From: Pigmentiphaga sp. NML080357
GTDB taxonomy: Bacteria; Pseudomonadota; Gammaproteobacteria; Burkholderiales; Burkholderiaceae_B
Direction of reading: 5' to 3'
NCBI RefSeq assembly: GCF_002188465.1
Contig: NZ_NINW01000022.1
Coordinates: 1-64,000 of the forward strand
DNA length: 64,000 nt
The translations under genes were made by a program, and so were the position numbers. Positions 36,641 through 45,400 of this stretch are shown piece after piece. The notes beneath the pieces are model-generated. The model was not told the DNA's origin and searched no databases. It saw only the letters and a program-made list of their open reading frames with translations. The number at the start of each line of letters is the position of its first letter. Position 1 is the stretch's first letter.

Positions 36641-39600
36641 TCAGGCGGGCAGCACGATGCGCGGGCGGCCGGCGTCATCCGTTCCCCACTGGGCGGCATC
36701 CTTGCCGAAGGGCGCGTCCGATATCGCGACGCCTCGTTCCCGCAGCACGGTCAGCACGTGCTGGAATTCCGTGGGATCCACCGGCCGGGGTTGCCAGAAC
36801 GTCCGGAGGTTGTCAGCCAGGATGGGATACAGGCCGATCTCGATTCCTCTTGCGTCTATGCCCAGGCGGGCGAGAAACCCATACGGAGGCATGCCCCGCG
36901 CCCGATATTCGCCGTCGCTGTTGAAGACGCCGTTGCCGATGCTGTAGACGACCCATTTGCCATCGATCCGCTCGAATTCACCCAGCATGTGCGGGCCGGA
37001 TCCGATGATGACGTCGGCGCCGGCTCCGACGAGTTCCCGCGCCAGCTTGCGTTGCGCGTCGGACGTCCAGGTGAAGTCGCTGCCCCAGTGCGCGAGCACG
37101 ACGATCGTTGCGGGATCGGCCTGGCGCTTTTCCGCCCGTATCGCATCGAGCAGGCCGCCGGCAAGGCATGCCACGCCGCCCCTGGCGGGCATGGCGTAGT
37201 ACCGGCAATCGTGTTCCATGTACTGCCGGAACCAATATGCGCTGAAGAACTTGCAAGTCCTGCCGCCGGCCTGGAGGACCAGCGGCGCCTCCGCCTCGTC
37301 GGCATCCCGGCCGGCGCCGAAGCGCGCGATGCCTGCCTCGTCGAACGACGCAAGCATTTCCGCCAGGCCCGCCAGTCCCGCATCGACGGCATGGTTGTTG
37401 CCCAGGGCCACCGCGTGGATGCCGGCTCGGCGCAATGCGGCGATGGAAAGCTCCGGGTCCCCCGTCAGCAGGAAGGGCTTGCGGCCAGCCAGCTCGGCGG
37501 CGCGGCGCCGCGACAACGCCGCCTCGAAATTGGCGATGTTGAAATCGCCTTCCGCCAGCATTTCCCCGAGCCCCGCGAAGGAGTGTCCATAGCCGTAGCG
37601 GGTGAGCCCGTCTTCGACGCCCCGCCGTTGCCGCCGCGCGCTGTACCACTCCCCGAAATAGGTATCGCCAAGGACGTTGACCTGCGCGGTCCGGCCCTCG
37701 CTGCCCGCCTGGAGCATGACCGGTCCGCCGGACGGGCTGCCGTCCGTTGCGGGGAAGAACGTCGCTTGCGCTGCCCTCAGGAGTCCGTCCAGCCGATAGT
37801 CGAGATTGAATGCGCCACTCGCGCCCGCTGCGCATGCAAGCACGTCGCGACCGCCGATGCGGCTGATGGCGAAACCCCAGCGCGGGCTGCCTCCCGAATT
37901 GAACGAGAAGTTCGCCCGGCCATCGGCCAGGAGGTTGCTCGAGTTCCGGAAGCTTTGGTTGGCGAATACCGCTTCGCTGGCGGAAAACCAGTGCAGGCGG
38001 TTTGGATAGTGTTTCCAGAAATGGCGGACGAGGCGCGCGATATCGGCCAGCGTGGTGCTTTGCCCGGTCTGTATCCGGCCGGAAACGTTCTTGAGGACCG
38101 TATGTTCCATGCCCAGCGCGCTAGCGAAGGCCTGCAGCTTGTCCAGCGCGGCGACCGCCGACCCGTGCAGGTGGGCGGCCAGGGAAACCGCCGCATCCCG
38201 CGCGTTCCACACGGCAATGGCTCGGATGAGGTCGCCGACGGCCATGGCGCTTCCGGCGGGCACGCCCACGAGCGGGCCACCCTTGGCCGCCTTCGGGGAA
38301 ACCGGGCGGACGGCGGCAGCATCGGCCGCGGCGACATCGCCTTGCGCCATGCGCTCGGCGCACAGCGCCACCAGCAGGAGCTGGCTCAGGTGCCGTGGCG
38401 AGAACACGCAGGCTTCGTTGGTCGCGCGCAGAACCTCGCCCGTCTCCAGGTCGACCAGCATGCCCGCCGACGTGCCGGCTGGCAGGGCCTGCAGCCGGGG
38501 TTTCGATGCGGGCCGGTCCGCCGCCTCCTGCAGCAATTTGGGCATCGATCGGAATTCGGAAGCGCGCACGCTGCCCTTGACGAGAACCAGGTCGCCGTCG
38601 CGCAGGTAGTCCATCACGGTGTCGGCAAGATGGCGCGCATCCTGGAACAGCCCGCCGTTCATCGGCTCGGGCAGCCTTTCATGCACGGCCGCCATTTCCT
38701 CGCCGTGCATGAATACTTTGTCGAAGCCGGCGGCAATGATCGGCTCGACCAGGGAGGCGTGGAGTTCGGCGGCCCGTTCTCCCAGATTGACCATGCGCCC
38801 CAGCACCGCGACGCGCCGCGCGCCCCGGGCGACGGGGTGCATTGCCGCCACCTCGAACGCCGCCTTCATGGACGGAACCGCGGCGTTGTAGTTGTCGTCG
38901 ATCATGTTCGCCTGGCCGCCGGCGCGAAGGGGCAGCGGCTTGCTTTCCAGCTTGCCGATGCTGCGGTACTCCGCCAGCCGCCTGGCTGCCGCCGCGACAT
39001 CCAGGCCAAGCAGCTTGACCGCGGCGAGCACGGCTACCGAGTTCGACACCATGCCCTTGCCCGGGACTTCGAGGCGGTATGCGATGTCCTCCCCCTCGAT
39101 CAGGAGACGCACCGTCGAGCCTTGATGATCGGCGAGGTGATCGATAACGCGGATGTCTGCCTCGGGGTGGAACCCGTAGGTGAGGACCTGGGCGCCGTAG
39201 TTGCGGACTTCGCTCGCCACGAAGTCGAACTCGTTCATGTCCCGGTTCAGGATCGCGTGGCCGCCGGGAACGAGCCCGTTGCATACGCGTGCCTTGAAAC
39301 GGGCCGTATCCCGTTCGTCCCGGACGTTGGCTCCGACCTGGGTAATGCCGATTTCCGTGACGATGCCGATATGCGGCTTGATGCGCGGGCCTACTCCGCC
39401 ATTGCGCATCCAGAGGGCCGACAGGGCGACCTCGAACACGGCAAAGTCCGGGTCGACGACGCATCGCGCCAGCGTGATCGAGGTTCCGGTGCGCGTGTTG
39501 TGGTTCCTGCGGGTGGCGATTACCGATCCCTCGTATCCCAGGACCATGGCCAGCATGTCCTTGGTGGTCGATTTGCCCACGGTTCCGGTGATCGCGACGA

Positions 39601-40030
39601 TCTTGCCGGTCATCCGCCGGCGCGCTTCGTCGGCCATGATGCGCAGGACGTCGTAGGAATTCTTCACCACGAGCTGGGGAAACGTGTCGGGCAAGCCCTC
39701 GACGGGCCGCTGCACGATGGCGCCGCAGCATCGCTTATAGATGGTCTTCAGCGTTTCGTGCGTGTCGGGCCAGCCGGAATAGATGCCGGTGTTCCCCGAG
39801 CCCTTGTGCCAGGTATCTTCGTCGATCGCGACGAAGAGGCACCGCTCCCCCTGCAGATCCGACTTGTTCGCCGTGATGGCGATATCGCGCGCCAGCCATC
39901 CTTCCCCGGGCGCGTTGAGCCACTCGCCGCCGAGCAGGGCCCTCAGCTCGTCCGCTTGCCAGACAACACGGTATTCCTGCGAGCGTGCGTCGGTACGCAT
40001 GGCTGCCGACGTTTCAACGTTGGTAGACAA
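36641..40030 (-). CDS. Mur ligase / inactive PBP5-like / CapA triple fusion
   Basis: A 1129-residue protein. Residues 1-505: MurF/CapB-like ligase with P-loop I-T-G-T-V-G-K-S-T-T-K (147-157) and R-N-H-N-T-R-T-G-T. Residues 518-760 align with D-Ala-D-Ala carboxypeptidase PBP5, but SxxK is H-L-S-Q, SGN is W-N-A and KTG is N-F-S, so it should be catalytically dead. Residues about 783-1100: CapA-type metallophosphatase fold keeping G-D-T-Y-F-G-E, G-N-N-H-A-V-D-A-G, H-W-G-S-D and G-P-H. The TTG start at 40030 overlaps the upstream gene by 17 nt and has GGAGGG 4 nt before it. CapA/CapB proteins make or transfer poly-gamma-glutamate; this arrangement is unusual. Confidence 0.82.
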   Translation of the reverse strand: MSTNVETSAAMRTDARSQEYRVVWQADELRALLGGEWLNAPGEGWLARDIAITANKSDLQGERCLFVAIDEDTWHKGSGNTGIYSGWPDTHETLKTIYKRCCGAIVQRPVEGLPDTFPQLVVKNSYDVLRIMADEARRRMTGKIVAITGTVGKSTTKDMLAMVLGYEGSVIATRRNHNTRTGTSITLARCVVDPDFAVFEVALSALWMRNGGVGPRIKPHIGIVTEIGITQVGANVRDERDTARFKARVCNGLVPGGHAILNRDMNEFDFVASEVRNYGAQVLTYGFHPEADIRVIDHLADHQGSTVRLLIEGEDIAYRLEVPGKGMVSNSVAVLAAVKLLGLDVAAAARRLAEYRSIGKLESKPLPLRAGGQANMIDDNYNAAVPSMKAAFEVAAMHPVARGARRVAVLGRMVNLGERAAELHASLVEPIIAAGFDKVFMHGEEMAAVHERLPEPMNGGLFQDARHLADTVMDYLRDGDLVLVKGSVRASEFRSMPKLLQEAADRPASKPRLQALPAGTSAGMLVDLETGEVLRATNEACVFSPRHLSQLLLVALCAERMAQGDVAAADAAAVRPVSPKAAKGGPLVGVPAGSAMAVGDLIRAIAVWNARDAAVSLAAHLHGSAVAALDKLQAFASALGMEHTVLKNVSGRIQTGQSTTLADIARLVRHFWKHYPNRLHWFSASEAVFANQSFRNSSNLLADGRANFSFNSGGSPRWGFAISRIGGRDVLACAAGASGAFNLDYRLDGLLRAAQATFFPATDGSPSGGPVMLQAGSEGRTAQVNVLGDTYFGEWYSARRQRRGVEDGLTRYGYGHSFAGLGEMLAEGDFNIANFEAALSRRRAAELAGRKPFLLTGDPELSIAALRRAGIHAVALGNNHAVDAGLAGLAEMLASFDEAGIARFGAGRDADEAEAPLVLQAGGRTCKFFSAYWFRQYMEHDCRYYAMPARGGVACLAGGLLDAIRAEKRQADPATIVVLAHWGSDFTWTSDAQRKLARELVGAGADVIIGSGPHMLGEFERIDGKWVVYSIGNGVFNSDGEYRARGMPPYGFLARLGIDARGIEIGLYPILADNLRTFWQPRPVDPTEFQHVLTVLRERGVAISDAPFGKDAAQWGTDDAGRPRIVLPA

Positions 40031-41795
40031 GCGTCCCTCCTTCTGTCTCCGGATCTGCGGCGGCCGGGCCGTGGCCCAAAGCGTCGGAGAGCGGGGCGAT
40101 CAGTCTTACCGCCGGCGCGAAGTCCTTGTTTTTCATGAAGTGATCGAACTCATAGAGAAGGGCGGCCAGGCAAGCCTGGCCCGGGATGACTTCGCGCAAT
40201 GCCCGGCGGCCTGCAGCCGCACGCGCCAGCGCTGCGCGAAGCAGCCCATGGGCGCTCCGGGGCCAGCCTGCCCCGACCGGTTCCCAGCGCCAGCCGGACC
40301 AGTTGCAGACGACGGGCCGGCCTTCGAGACTGCCGATTCTTTGCTGATGCAACCGGGGAATGACGACTTGCCGAGGCATTTGCCACAGCATGGCTTGTAG
40401 CGCCGGCCAGTGTTCGCGCAACCGGCCGAATGCCTCGGCCGACCCCGCGGGAACCAGCGTTTCCAGAAAAGCCAGGTCGACGGCGCCCAGCCGGCCGGCG
40501 AGGTGAGGATGGCTGCGATCGTAGCGGTCGGCAAGATCCTCGGGAAGTTCGCATTCGAGCAGGCTTTCGCGGATGACGGGCAGCCGCACGGCCCGTTCTT
40601 CCGCGGTCATCCAATGGGCGTCGGCATGCCATCGGAAAACGAGGCAGGTATGGCCGTCAACCCCGTGGTCGGCGACGAGCGCGGGGGCCGGCCAGTTTCC
40701 GCCGGCCGTCCGGAGGATTTCCCCTTCGTGCTGGGCTAGCTCTTCCCGGCTGGCGTGATAGAGCTTGAGCAGCACGGACTGCCTGTGGCCGCCCGCCAGG
40801 CCGCTCGCCGTGACGGAGATGATTCGTGCGCCGCCGGCCAGCCTGCATTGGGTGGCGATTTCTCCCTCGGGCCGTCCAACGTGCGTGGCGAAGACGTCGC
40901 CGACCCAGTCCCGCAGGCGATCCCGTTCCAGCAGTGACTGGAAGGCGTCGTCGGCGGGCGCGGCCGGCTGCCAGGGAATGTCGGCGAGGAACAGCGCGCC
41001 GGCCTTGCTGCGCTGTTGCTCGAGGAGACCATATGTGCGATGAATGTGGGCCGAGAGCACAAGCGCCTGGCGAACCAGCAGCAGCGAAATGAAGACGACG
41101 ATGGTATCAGGCAGGCTGTCGCGCGAGTAATCGGCGACTACCCACCCCACCGCATACAGGAAGCCAAGGCCCCACCAGCCATTTGCCCGGAGCTGGGGCG
41201 ATTGGCGCGCGAGCCATGCTTGGCGGGCGGGGCCTTTGCACCATCGCGCCGCCATCAGGCCTCCGCACAGATAAGTGGCGAGCGCGAGCAGCAGCAGGGG
41301 GTAGAAAAGCAGCAGCCAGACTGCGATGAGCGCGCAGGACACGGCGGCGCCCATGGAGCGCAACAGGCGCCGGTAGAGGGCGGTCGCCAGCTCCCTGTGG
41401 CTGCCGAACAGCCCGGTCTTCCGATGGCGCGAAAGGATCGACCGCGCGCCGCGGCCGCAGACGCTCCCGATGCCCATTTCGCACAGCGCGTACGCCAGGA
41501 AAGCCGCCAATGCGCCGGCGCCGAGGATCCATGCGAGGTCGCCGGCCGGGTAGCCGCGCAGGAAGGCGGGTAGCAGCCGCGGAAGCGTATCCGAGCCGAG
41601 GATCATGAGCAGCTTCCAGGGCAAGAGGACAGCCGCCAGGAGCGCGAGCTGGGACACGATGTGGAGCACGATGCACGACACGGCATGCATCGGCGTGAGC
41701 CGCATCAGCGAAAGGAGGACGCCGGCGAGCCAATGGCGCCGGCTGTTGATGGCTGACGGTCGCGCAAGCAACGGGCTGCATTCGGGAACCGTCAT
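40014..41795 (-). CDS. Membrane protein with kinase-like (APH-fold) C-terminal half
   Basis: A 593-residue protein, first gene of the minus-strand unit. Residues about 40-250 contain several hydrophobic helices with an ABC-exporter-like look (L-L-P-W-K-L-L-M-I-L-G). The soluble half resembles aminoglycoside-phosphotransferase/kinase folds: V-L-L-K-L-Y (Lys strand), H-E-G-E-I-L (alphaC Glu), hinge T-C-L-V-F-R-W, and N-W-S-G-W-R-W-E where a metal-binding I-D-W-E is expected. The HGD catalytic loop is not recognisable, so it may be a pseudokinase. Its stop overlaps the next gene. It may seat the polymer machinery at the membrane; function unknown. Confidence 0.65.
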   Translation of the reverse strand: MTVPECSPLLARPSAINSRRHWLAGVLLSLMRLTPMHAVSCIVLHIVSQLALLAAVLLPWKLLMILGSDTLPRLLPAFLRGYPAGDLAWILGAGALAAFLAYALCEMGIGSVCGRGARSILSRHRKTGLFGSHRELATALYRRLLRSMGAAVSCALIAVWLLLFYPLLLLALATYLCGGLMAARWCKGPARQAWLARQSPQLRANGWWGLGFLYAVGWVVADYSRDSLPDTIVVFISLLLVRQALVLSAHIHRTYGLLEQQRSKAGALFLADIPWQPAAPADDAFQSLLERDRLRDWVGDVFATHVGRPEGEIATQCRLAGGARIISVTASGLAGGHRQSVLLKLYHASREELAQHEGEILRTAGGNWPAPALVADHGVDGHTCLVFRWHADAHWMTAEERAVRLPVIRESLLECELPEDLADRYDRSHPHLAGRLGAVDLAFLETLVPAGSAEAFGRLREHWPALQAMLWQMPRQVVIPRLHQQRIGSLEGRPVVCNWSGWRWEPVGAGWPRSAHGLLRAALARAAAGRRALREVIPGQACLAALLYEFDHFMKNKDFAPAVRLIAPLSDALGHGPAAADPETEGGTLVYQR

Positions 41796-41891
41796 CTTTC
41801 ACTGCCTTCGCTATTGTGCGTTCGTGGCTGCCAGCGGCCGGCCTGGCGCGCCACACCAGATCCACCTCGATTTTAGGCAAAAGGAAAGTAT

Positions 41892-41905
41892 TCCCAAACT
41901 TGGGA
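41892..41905. promoter_or_regulatory. Operator-like dyad upstream of the polymer operon
   Basis: TCCCAA-AC-TTGGGA is a perfect 6-bp dyad placed about 97 nt before the start of the 593-residue membrane protein gene, in an AT-richer patch of the 201-nt gap after lysR. Its position suits a repressor or activator site for the minus-strand multidomain operon. The binding protein is unknown. Confidence 0.4.
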
Positions 41906-41939
41906 TCTTCTTTATGGCCGCAAGGCACGCCGTCCAGCT

Positions 41940-41993
41940 GGAACCGCCAGCACATGCGGTTCCTGCAGCATCTGCCGAAGCAGCAGATGCTGC
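41940..41993 (-). terminator. Tandem hairpins downstream of lysR
   Basis: Two perfect stem-loops lie just past the lysR stop: 41965-41975 pairs with 41983-41993 (11 bp, 7-nt loop) and 41940-41947 pairs with 41956-41963 (8 bp, 8-nt loop). On the minus strand they would end or stabilise the lysR transcript and insulate the downstream operon. There is no T-run, so factor-independent termination is uncertain. Confidence 0.5.
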
Positions 41994-41996
41994 CGC

Positions 41997-42929
41997 TCAG
42001 ACCGGTGGTGACGCCCCGGGCGCCTGTTCCTGCGCCCGCAACCGGATCTGCCGGGTCAGCATCGCCATGAAGGCCGCCGCCGCCGGATTCAACGGACGGC
42101 GTGGATGGACCACCGACACCACCTGCCGTATCAGCCGCGGCGAGACGATGGCGTGTGCCTGCAGGATGCCTGCCCGGAGCCGGTCGTGCACGGCGATGCG
42201 GGGAAGGATCGTCGCCAACTGGTTCTGTTCGACCAGCTTGACCACCGTCACCAGGGAATCGACTTCCAGCGAGGGAGCCAGCTCGACGTTGTCGTGCTGG
42301 GCGAAACTGTCGATGATGTGGCGCAGGCCGTGGCGCCGCGTGGTCAACACCAGCGACAGGTTCTGCGAGGCGATCTGGCCCAGGGTGAGCCGCGCGGGGA
42401 GGTTGCCCGCATGCCGGGTGCTGGTGATCAGCACCAGTTCCTCGTCCACGATGTGATCCACGCTCAGCGCCAGCGGCCGCCGCGGCTTGTTGATGATGGC
42501 GGCGTCGATCTGTCCGCCCGCCACCCAGTCGCTGAGCGTGGCGCTGTAGCCGTCGGCCACGGTGACCGAGACCTTGGGATGGCGGGCCGAGAAAGTCGTC
42601 ATGGTCTCGGCCAGCACGCCTTCTGTGATCGAGGCAATCAGGCCGATGTTGACGTGGCCCGCGATTTCCCCGTCGTTGCACAGCACTTCGTCCCGCGCTT
42701 GCGAGAAGTCGCGCATGATGGGCAGGAACAGCCGGTACATGTGACGCGCCGTGGCGGTGGGCAGCATGCCCTGCGGGCTGCGTTCGAACAGTCGCTGTCC
42801 GACCTCTTGCTCGAGCTTGGATATCTGCATGCTGAGCGCGGGCTGGACGATGTTGAGCCGGCGCGCGGCCTTGGTGACCGTGCCTTCCTCGAACAGGCAG
42901 ATGAAGTATTGGATTTGCCGGAATTCCAT
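41997..42929 (-). CDS. LysR-family transcriptional regulator
   Basis: A 310-residue regulator. N-terminal winged HTH: M-E-F-R-Q-I-Q-Y-F-I-C-L, T-K-A-A-R-R-L-N-I-V-Q-P-A-L-S-M-Q-I, L-E-Q-E-V-G-Q-R-L-F-E-R. A type 2 periplasmic-binding-like effector domain follows. It is divergent from the Bug/enolase/UbiD operon that begins at 43202, the classic LysR layout, so it probably activates that operon in response to an aromatic or hydroxy acid. The ATG at 42929 fits family length. Confidence 0.93.
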   Translation of the reverse strand: MEFRQIQYFICLFEEGTVTKAARRLNIVQPALSMQISKLEQEVGQRLFERSPQGMLPTATARHMYRLFLPIMRDFSQARDEVLCNDGEIAGHVNIGLIASITEGVLAETMTTFSARHPKVSVTVADGYSATLSDWVAGGQIDAAIINKPRRPLALSVDHIVDEELVLITSTRHAGNLPARLTLGQIASQNLSLVLTTRRHGLRHIIDSFAQHDNVELAPSLEVDSLVTVVKLVEQNQLATILPRIAVHDRLRAGILQAHAIVSPRLIRQVVSVVHPRRPLNPAAAAFMAMLTRQIRLRAQEQAPGASPPV

Positions 42930-43201
42930 GCAGGGGTCCTCGCAAGCGTGGATGGCGACGGTTCAGGGCCTGAATATGCCATCACATTTTCTGATGGAAT
43001 TCATAAAAAGGCATGAATGGATGATCGGATTCAAGTGATCGTATTCACCGGAATGTTAGGTGATTTTTTCTTGACAAGAATAGCCGGGGCCCACTTTTAT
43101 ATTCAGTAAAAATGATATAGATGATAATTAAATATTAATTGAATTGATCATATCGCGCTCTTAGACTTTCGCTCCACAAGAAAGAGAAGTGGAGACGCGA
43201 C
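42930..43201. promoter_or_regulatory. LysR/catabolic operon divergent promoter region
   Basis: This AT-rich 272-nt gap holds a direct repeat GATCGNATTCA at 43023-43033 and 43037-43047 (14-nt period) and a TTGACA box at 43071-43076 with an AT-rich -10-like TTTTAT about 18 nt further on. GGAG at 43191 serves the ATG at 43202. The repeat lies upstream of the -35 box, where a LysR activator would bind. Confidence 0.5.
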
Positions 43202-44188
43202 ATGACCCGTTCCCCATTGCGCCGGCGTGCCCTTGCCATCCTGATCGGAGCCGGCCTGCCCCTGACCGGGATCGCCGCCTCGGCGGCCGACGCCTTTCCC
43301 TCCAAGCCTCTGCGCATCGTGGTGCCCTATCCGACCGGCGGCTTCAACGACACCCTGGGACGGCTGGTCGCGGCCAAGCTGCATGAAGCCTGGGGACAGC
43401 CTGTCATTGTCGAGAACAAGCCGGGCGCGGGCACGCAGATCGGTTCGGCGGCCGTGGCCCGCGCGCCGGCCGACGGCTACACCTTGCTGGTCGTGCAGTT
43501 TCCATTCGCCGCCAACCCGTGGCTGTACAAGCGCCTGCCCTACGACACGGCGAAGGATTTCACGCCGGTGATCCTGGCCGGGCGCTCGCCCATGCTGCTG
43601 GTGGTGAACACCGAGTCCCGGCTACGTTCCGTGGCCGACGTGCTGGCCGCGGCGCGCGCCAGGCCGGGCAGCCTGAACTACGGCACATCGGGTGACGGCT
43701 CTTCCAATCACCTCGCGATGGAGCGTTTCGCCGGCATGACAGGCGTGAAGATGACGTCGGTGCCGTACAAGGGAAGCACACCGCTCTTGACGGACCTGGC
43801 CGGTGGCCAGGTCGGCCTGGCCTTCGATGCCTTTCCCCACGTGCTGCCTTTCATCCAGTCCGGCAAGGTAAGACCGCTTGCCATCGCCGATGCCAGGCGG
43901 TCGGAGCTCATGCCCGAGCTGCCCACCGTTTCCGAGGCCGGCGTGCCCGGCTACGAAGTGTCGTCCTGGCACGGATTCGTCGTGCCGGCCGGCACGCCCC
44001 GCCCCGTGGTCGACAAGCTCAACGCGCAGATCGACGCCATCCTGGCCATGGAAGACGTGCGCAAGGTATTCCGGCAGCAAGGCGTCGTGCCCGATGGCGG
44101 AACCCCGGATGCGTTCCGGTCCTTCATCGCGAGCCAGATGGACCTCTGGAAGCAGGTGGTCCGCCAGGCGGGAATCGTGCCGCAATGA
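43202..44188 (+). CDS. Bug/TctC-family receptor
   Basis: A 328-residue periplasmic solute receptor, first gene of the plus-strand catabolic operon. Signal peptide with basic start (T-R-S-P-L-R-R-R) and cleavage near A-S-A-A-D-A. Core: P-L-R-I-V-V-P-Y-P-T-G-G-F-N-D, V-E-N-K-P-G-A-G-T, D-G-Y-T-L-L, V-P-Y-K-G-S-T-P. Its TGA overlaps the ATG of the enolase-superfamily gene. It resembles the second Bug gene of the same operon (45401), and both have G-G-F/A-G-F-N-D at the ligand loop. Confidence 0.93.
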   Translation: MTRSPLRRRALAILIGAGLPLTGIAASAADAFPSKPLRIVVPYPTGGFNDTLGRLVAAKLHEAWGQPVIVENKPGAGTQIGSAAVARAPADGYTLLVVQFPFAANPWLYKRLPYDTAKDFTPVILAGRSPMLLVVNTESRLRSVADVLAAARARPGSLNYGTSGDGSSNHLAMERFAGMTGVKMTSVPYKGSTPLLTDLAGGQVGLAFDAFPHVLPFIQSGKVRPLAIADARRSELMPELPTVSEAGVPGYEVSSWHGFVVPAGTPRPVVDKLNAQIDAILAMEDVRKVFRQQGVVPDGGTPDAFRSFIASQMDLWKQVVRQAGIVPQ

Positions 44189-45363
44189 ACCGAACCGTAT
44201 CCTCCCGCCCAGCCGCAGCACCGCTGATCGTGCGCGATGTGCAGGCCTACGCCACGTCGTTTCCGGTTCCGGCCGCCAGCAGTGTGACGCTGGGCGTGGG
44301 GCGGGTGATCAAGCGCGATGCCGTCGTGGTCAAGGTGACGACCGAATGCGGGCTGGCGGGATATGGGGAGTCGCATCACGGACGCGCCCACACCACCATC
44401 GCCCATCTCGTGAACAGCGCATTGCGGCCATTCGTGGTGGGGCGGGACGCGGCCGACGTGAACGGAACCTGGCACCACATCTACATGCGCCAGCTCGCCA
44501 GCCATGGCCTGGGCGCCGCCTGCGCGATGGCCATGAGCGGCATCGACATGGCGCTGTGGGACATCCGCGGGAAGGCCGTGGGATGGCCGTTGTACCGGCT
44601 GCTGGGCGGTGGCCCGCGCGCGGTGCCCGCCTACGCCGGCGGCGTGGCGCTGGGCTGGCAGGACCCTTCCGCGCTGGTGGAGGAGGCGCGCCGCCACGTC
44701 GAAGCGGGGTACCGTGCGGTGAAGCTCCGGCTGGGGGATAGCGTGGCGCGCGATCTGGCTCGCGTGCGCGCCGTGCGGGAAGCATTCGGCGCCGATCTGG
44801 CCATCCTCGCCGATGCCAATACCGCCTACGGCGTGGACGATGCGCGTGCCGTCATGCCGGGGCTGGACGAGCTGGGCGTGGGTTGGCTGGAAGAGCCCTT
44901 TCCTCCGCACGATCATCGCAGCTACGCGCATGCCCGGACCTTCGGGAAGGTGCCGCTGGCGGCCGGCGAGAACCACTACACCCGCTACGAGTTCAACCGG
45001 CTCGTGGACGACGGGGTGGTCACCGTGCTGCAGCCCGACCTGTCCAAGGCGGGCGGCATCACCGAGACCTTGCGCATCGCCGCCATGGCCTCGGCCCACA
45101 AGCTCCGTGTGCACCTGCATTCGTCGATGACCGGCATCAACCTGGCCGCGTCCGTGCATGTGCTGGCCGCCCTGGACAACGGCGGGTACTTCGAGGCCGA
45201 CGTGTCGCGCGTGAATCTCTTCCGCGACCGATTGACGAGCGCGCCGTTCGCCATCGGCGGCGACGGTTGTGTCCGGCCGCTGGAGGGGCCGGGCCTGGGC
45301 GTGGAGGTGGACGAAGACTTCCTGCGCGCCCATCCGGCCATCGAAGGGCCGGCCTACGTATGA
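44185..45363 (+). CDS. Mandelate racemase/muconate lactonizing enzyme (enolase superfamily)
   Basis: A 392-residue cytosolic Mg-dependent enzyme that abstracts an alpha-proton from a carboxylate. Capping domain first, then a TIM barrel: base motif A-V-K-L-R-L-G, metal ligands in A-D-A-N (Asp), W-L-E-E-P-F (Glu) and A-G-E-N (Glu), then D-L-S-K-A-G-G and H-L-H-S-S near the second base. Racemases and acid-sugar dehydratases share this fold. With a 2-hydroxy-acid dehydrogenase and a ThDP enzyme downstream, a mandelate-racemase-like role is attractive but unproven. The ATGA overlap with the Bug gene shows coupling. Confidence 0.9.
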   Translation: MNRTVSSRPAAAPLIVRDVQAYATSFPVPAASSVTLGVGRVIKRDAVVVKVTTECGLAGYGESHHGRAHTTIAHLVNSALRPFVVGRDAADVNGTWHHIYMRQLASHGLGAACAMAMSGIDMALWDIRGKAVGWPLYRLLGGGPRAVPAYAGGVALGWQDPSALVEEARRHVEAGYRAVKLRLGDSVARDLARVRAVREAFGADLAILADANTAYGVDDARAVMPGLDELGVGWLEEPFPPHDHRSYAHARTFGKVPLAAGENHYTRYEFNRLVDDGVVTVLQPDLSKAGGITETLRIAAMASAHKLRVHLHSSMTGINLAASVHVLAALDNGGYFEADVSRVNLFRDRLTSAPFAIGGDGCVRPLEGPGLGVEVDEDFLRAHPAIEGPAYV

Positions 45364-45400
45364 CGCAGCGACACACCCATCAGACCAACGGAGACAGACC

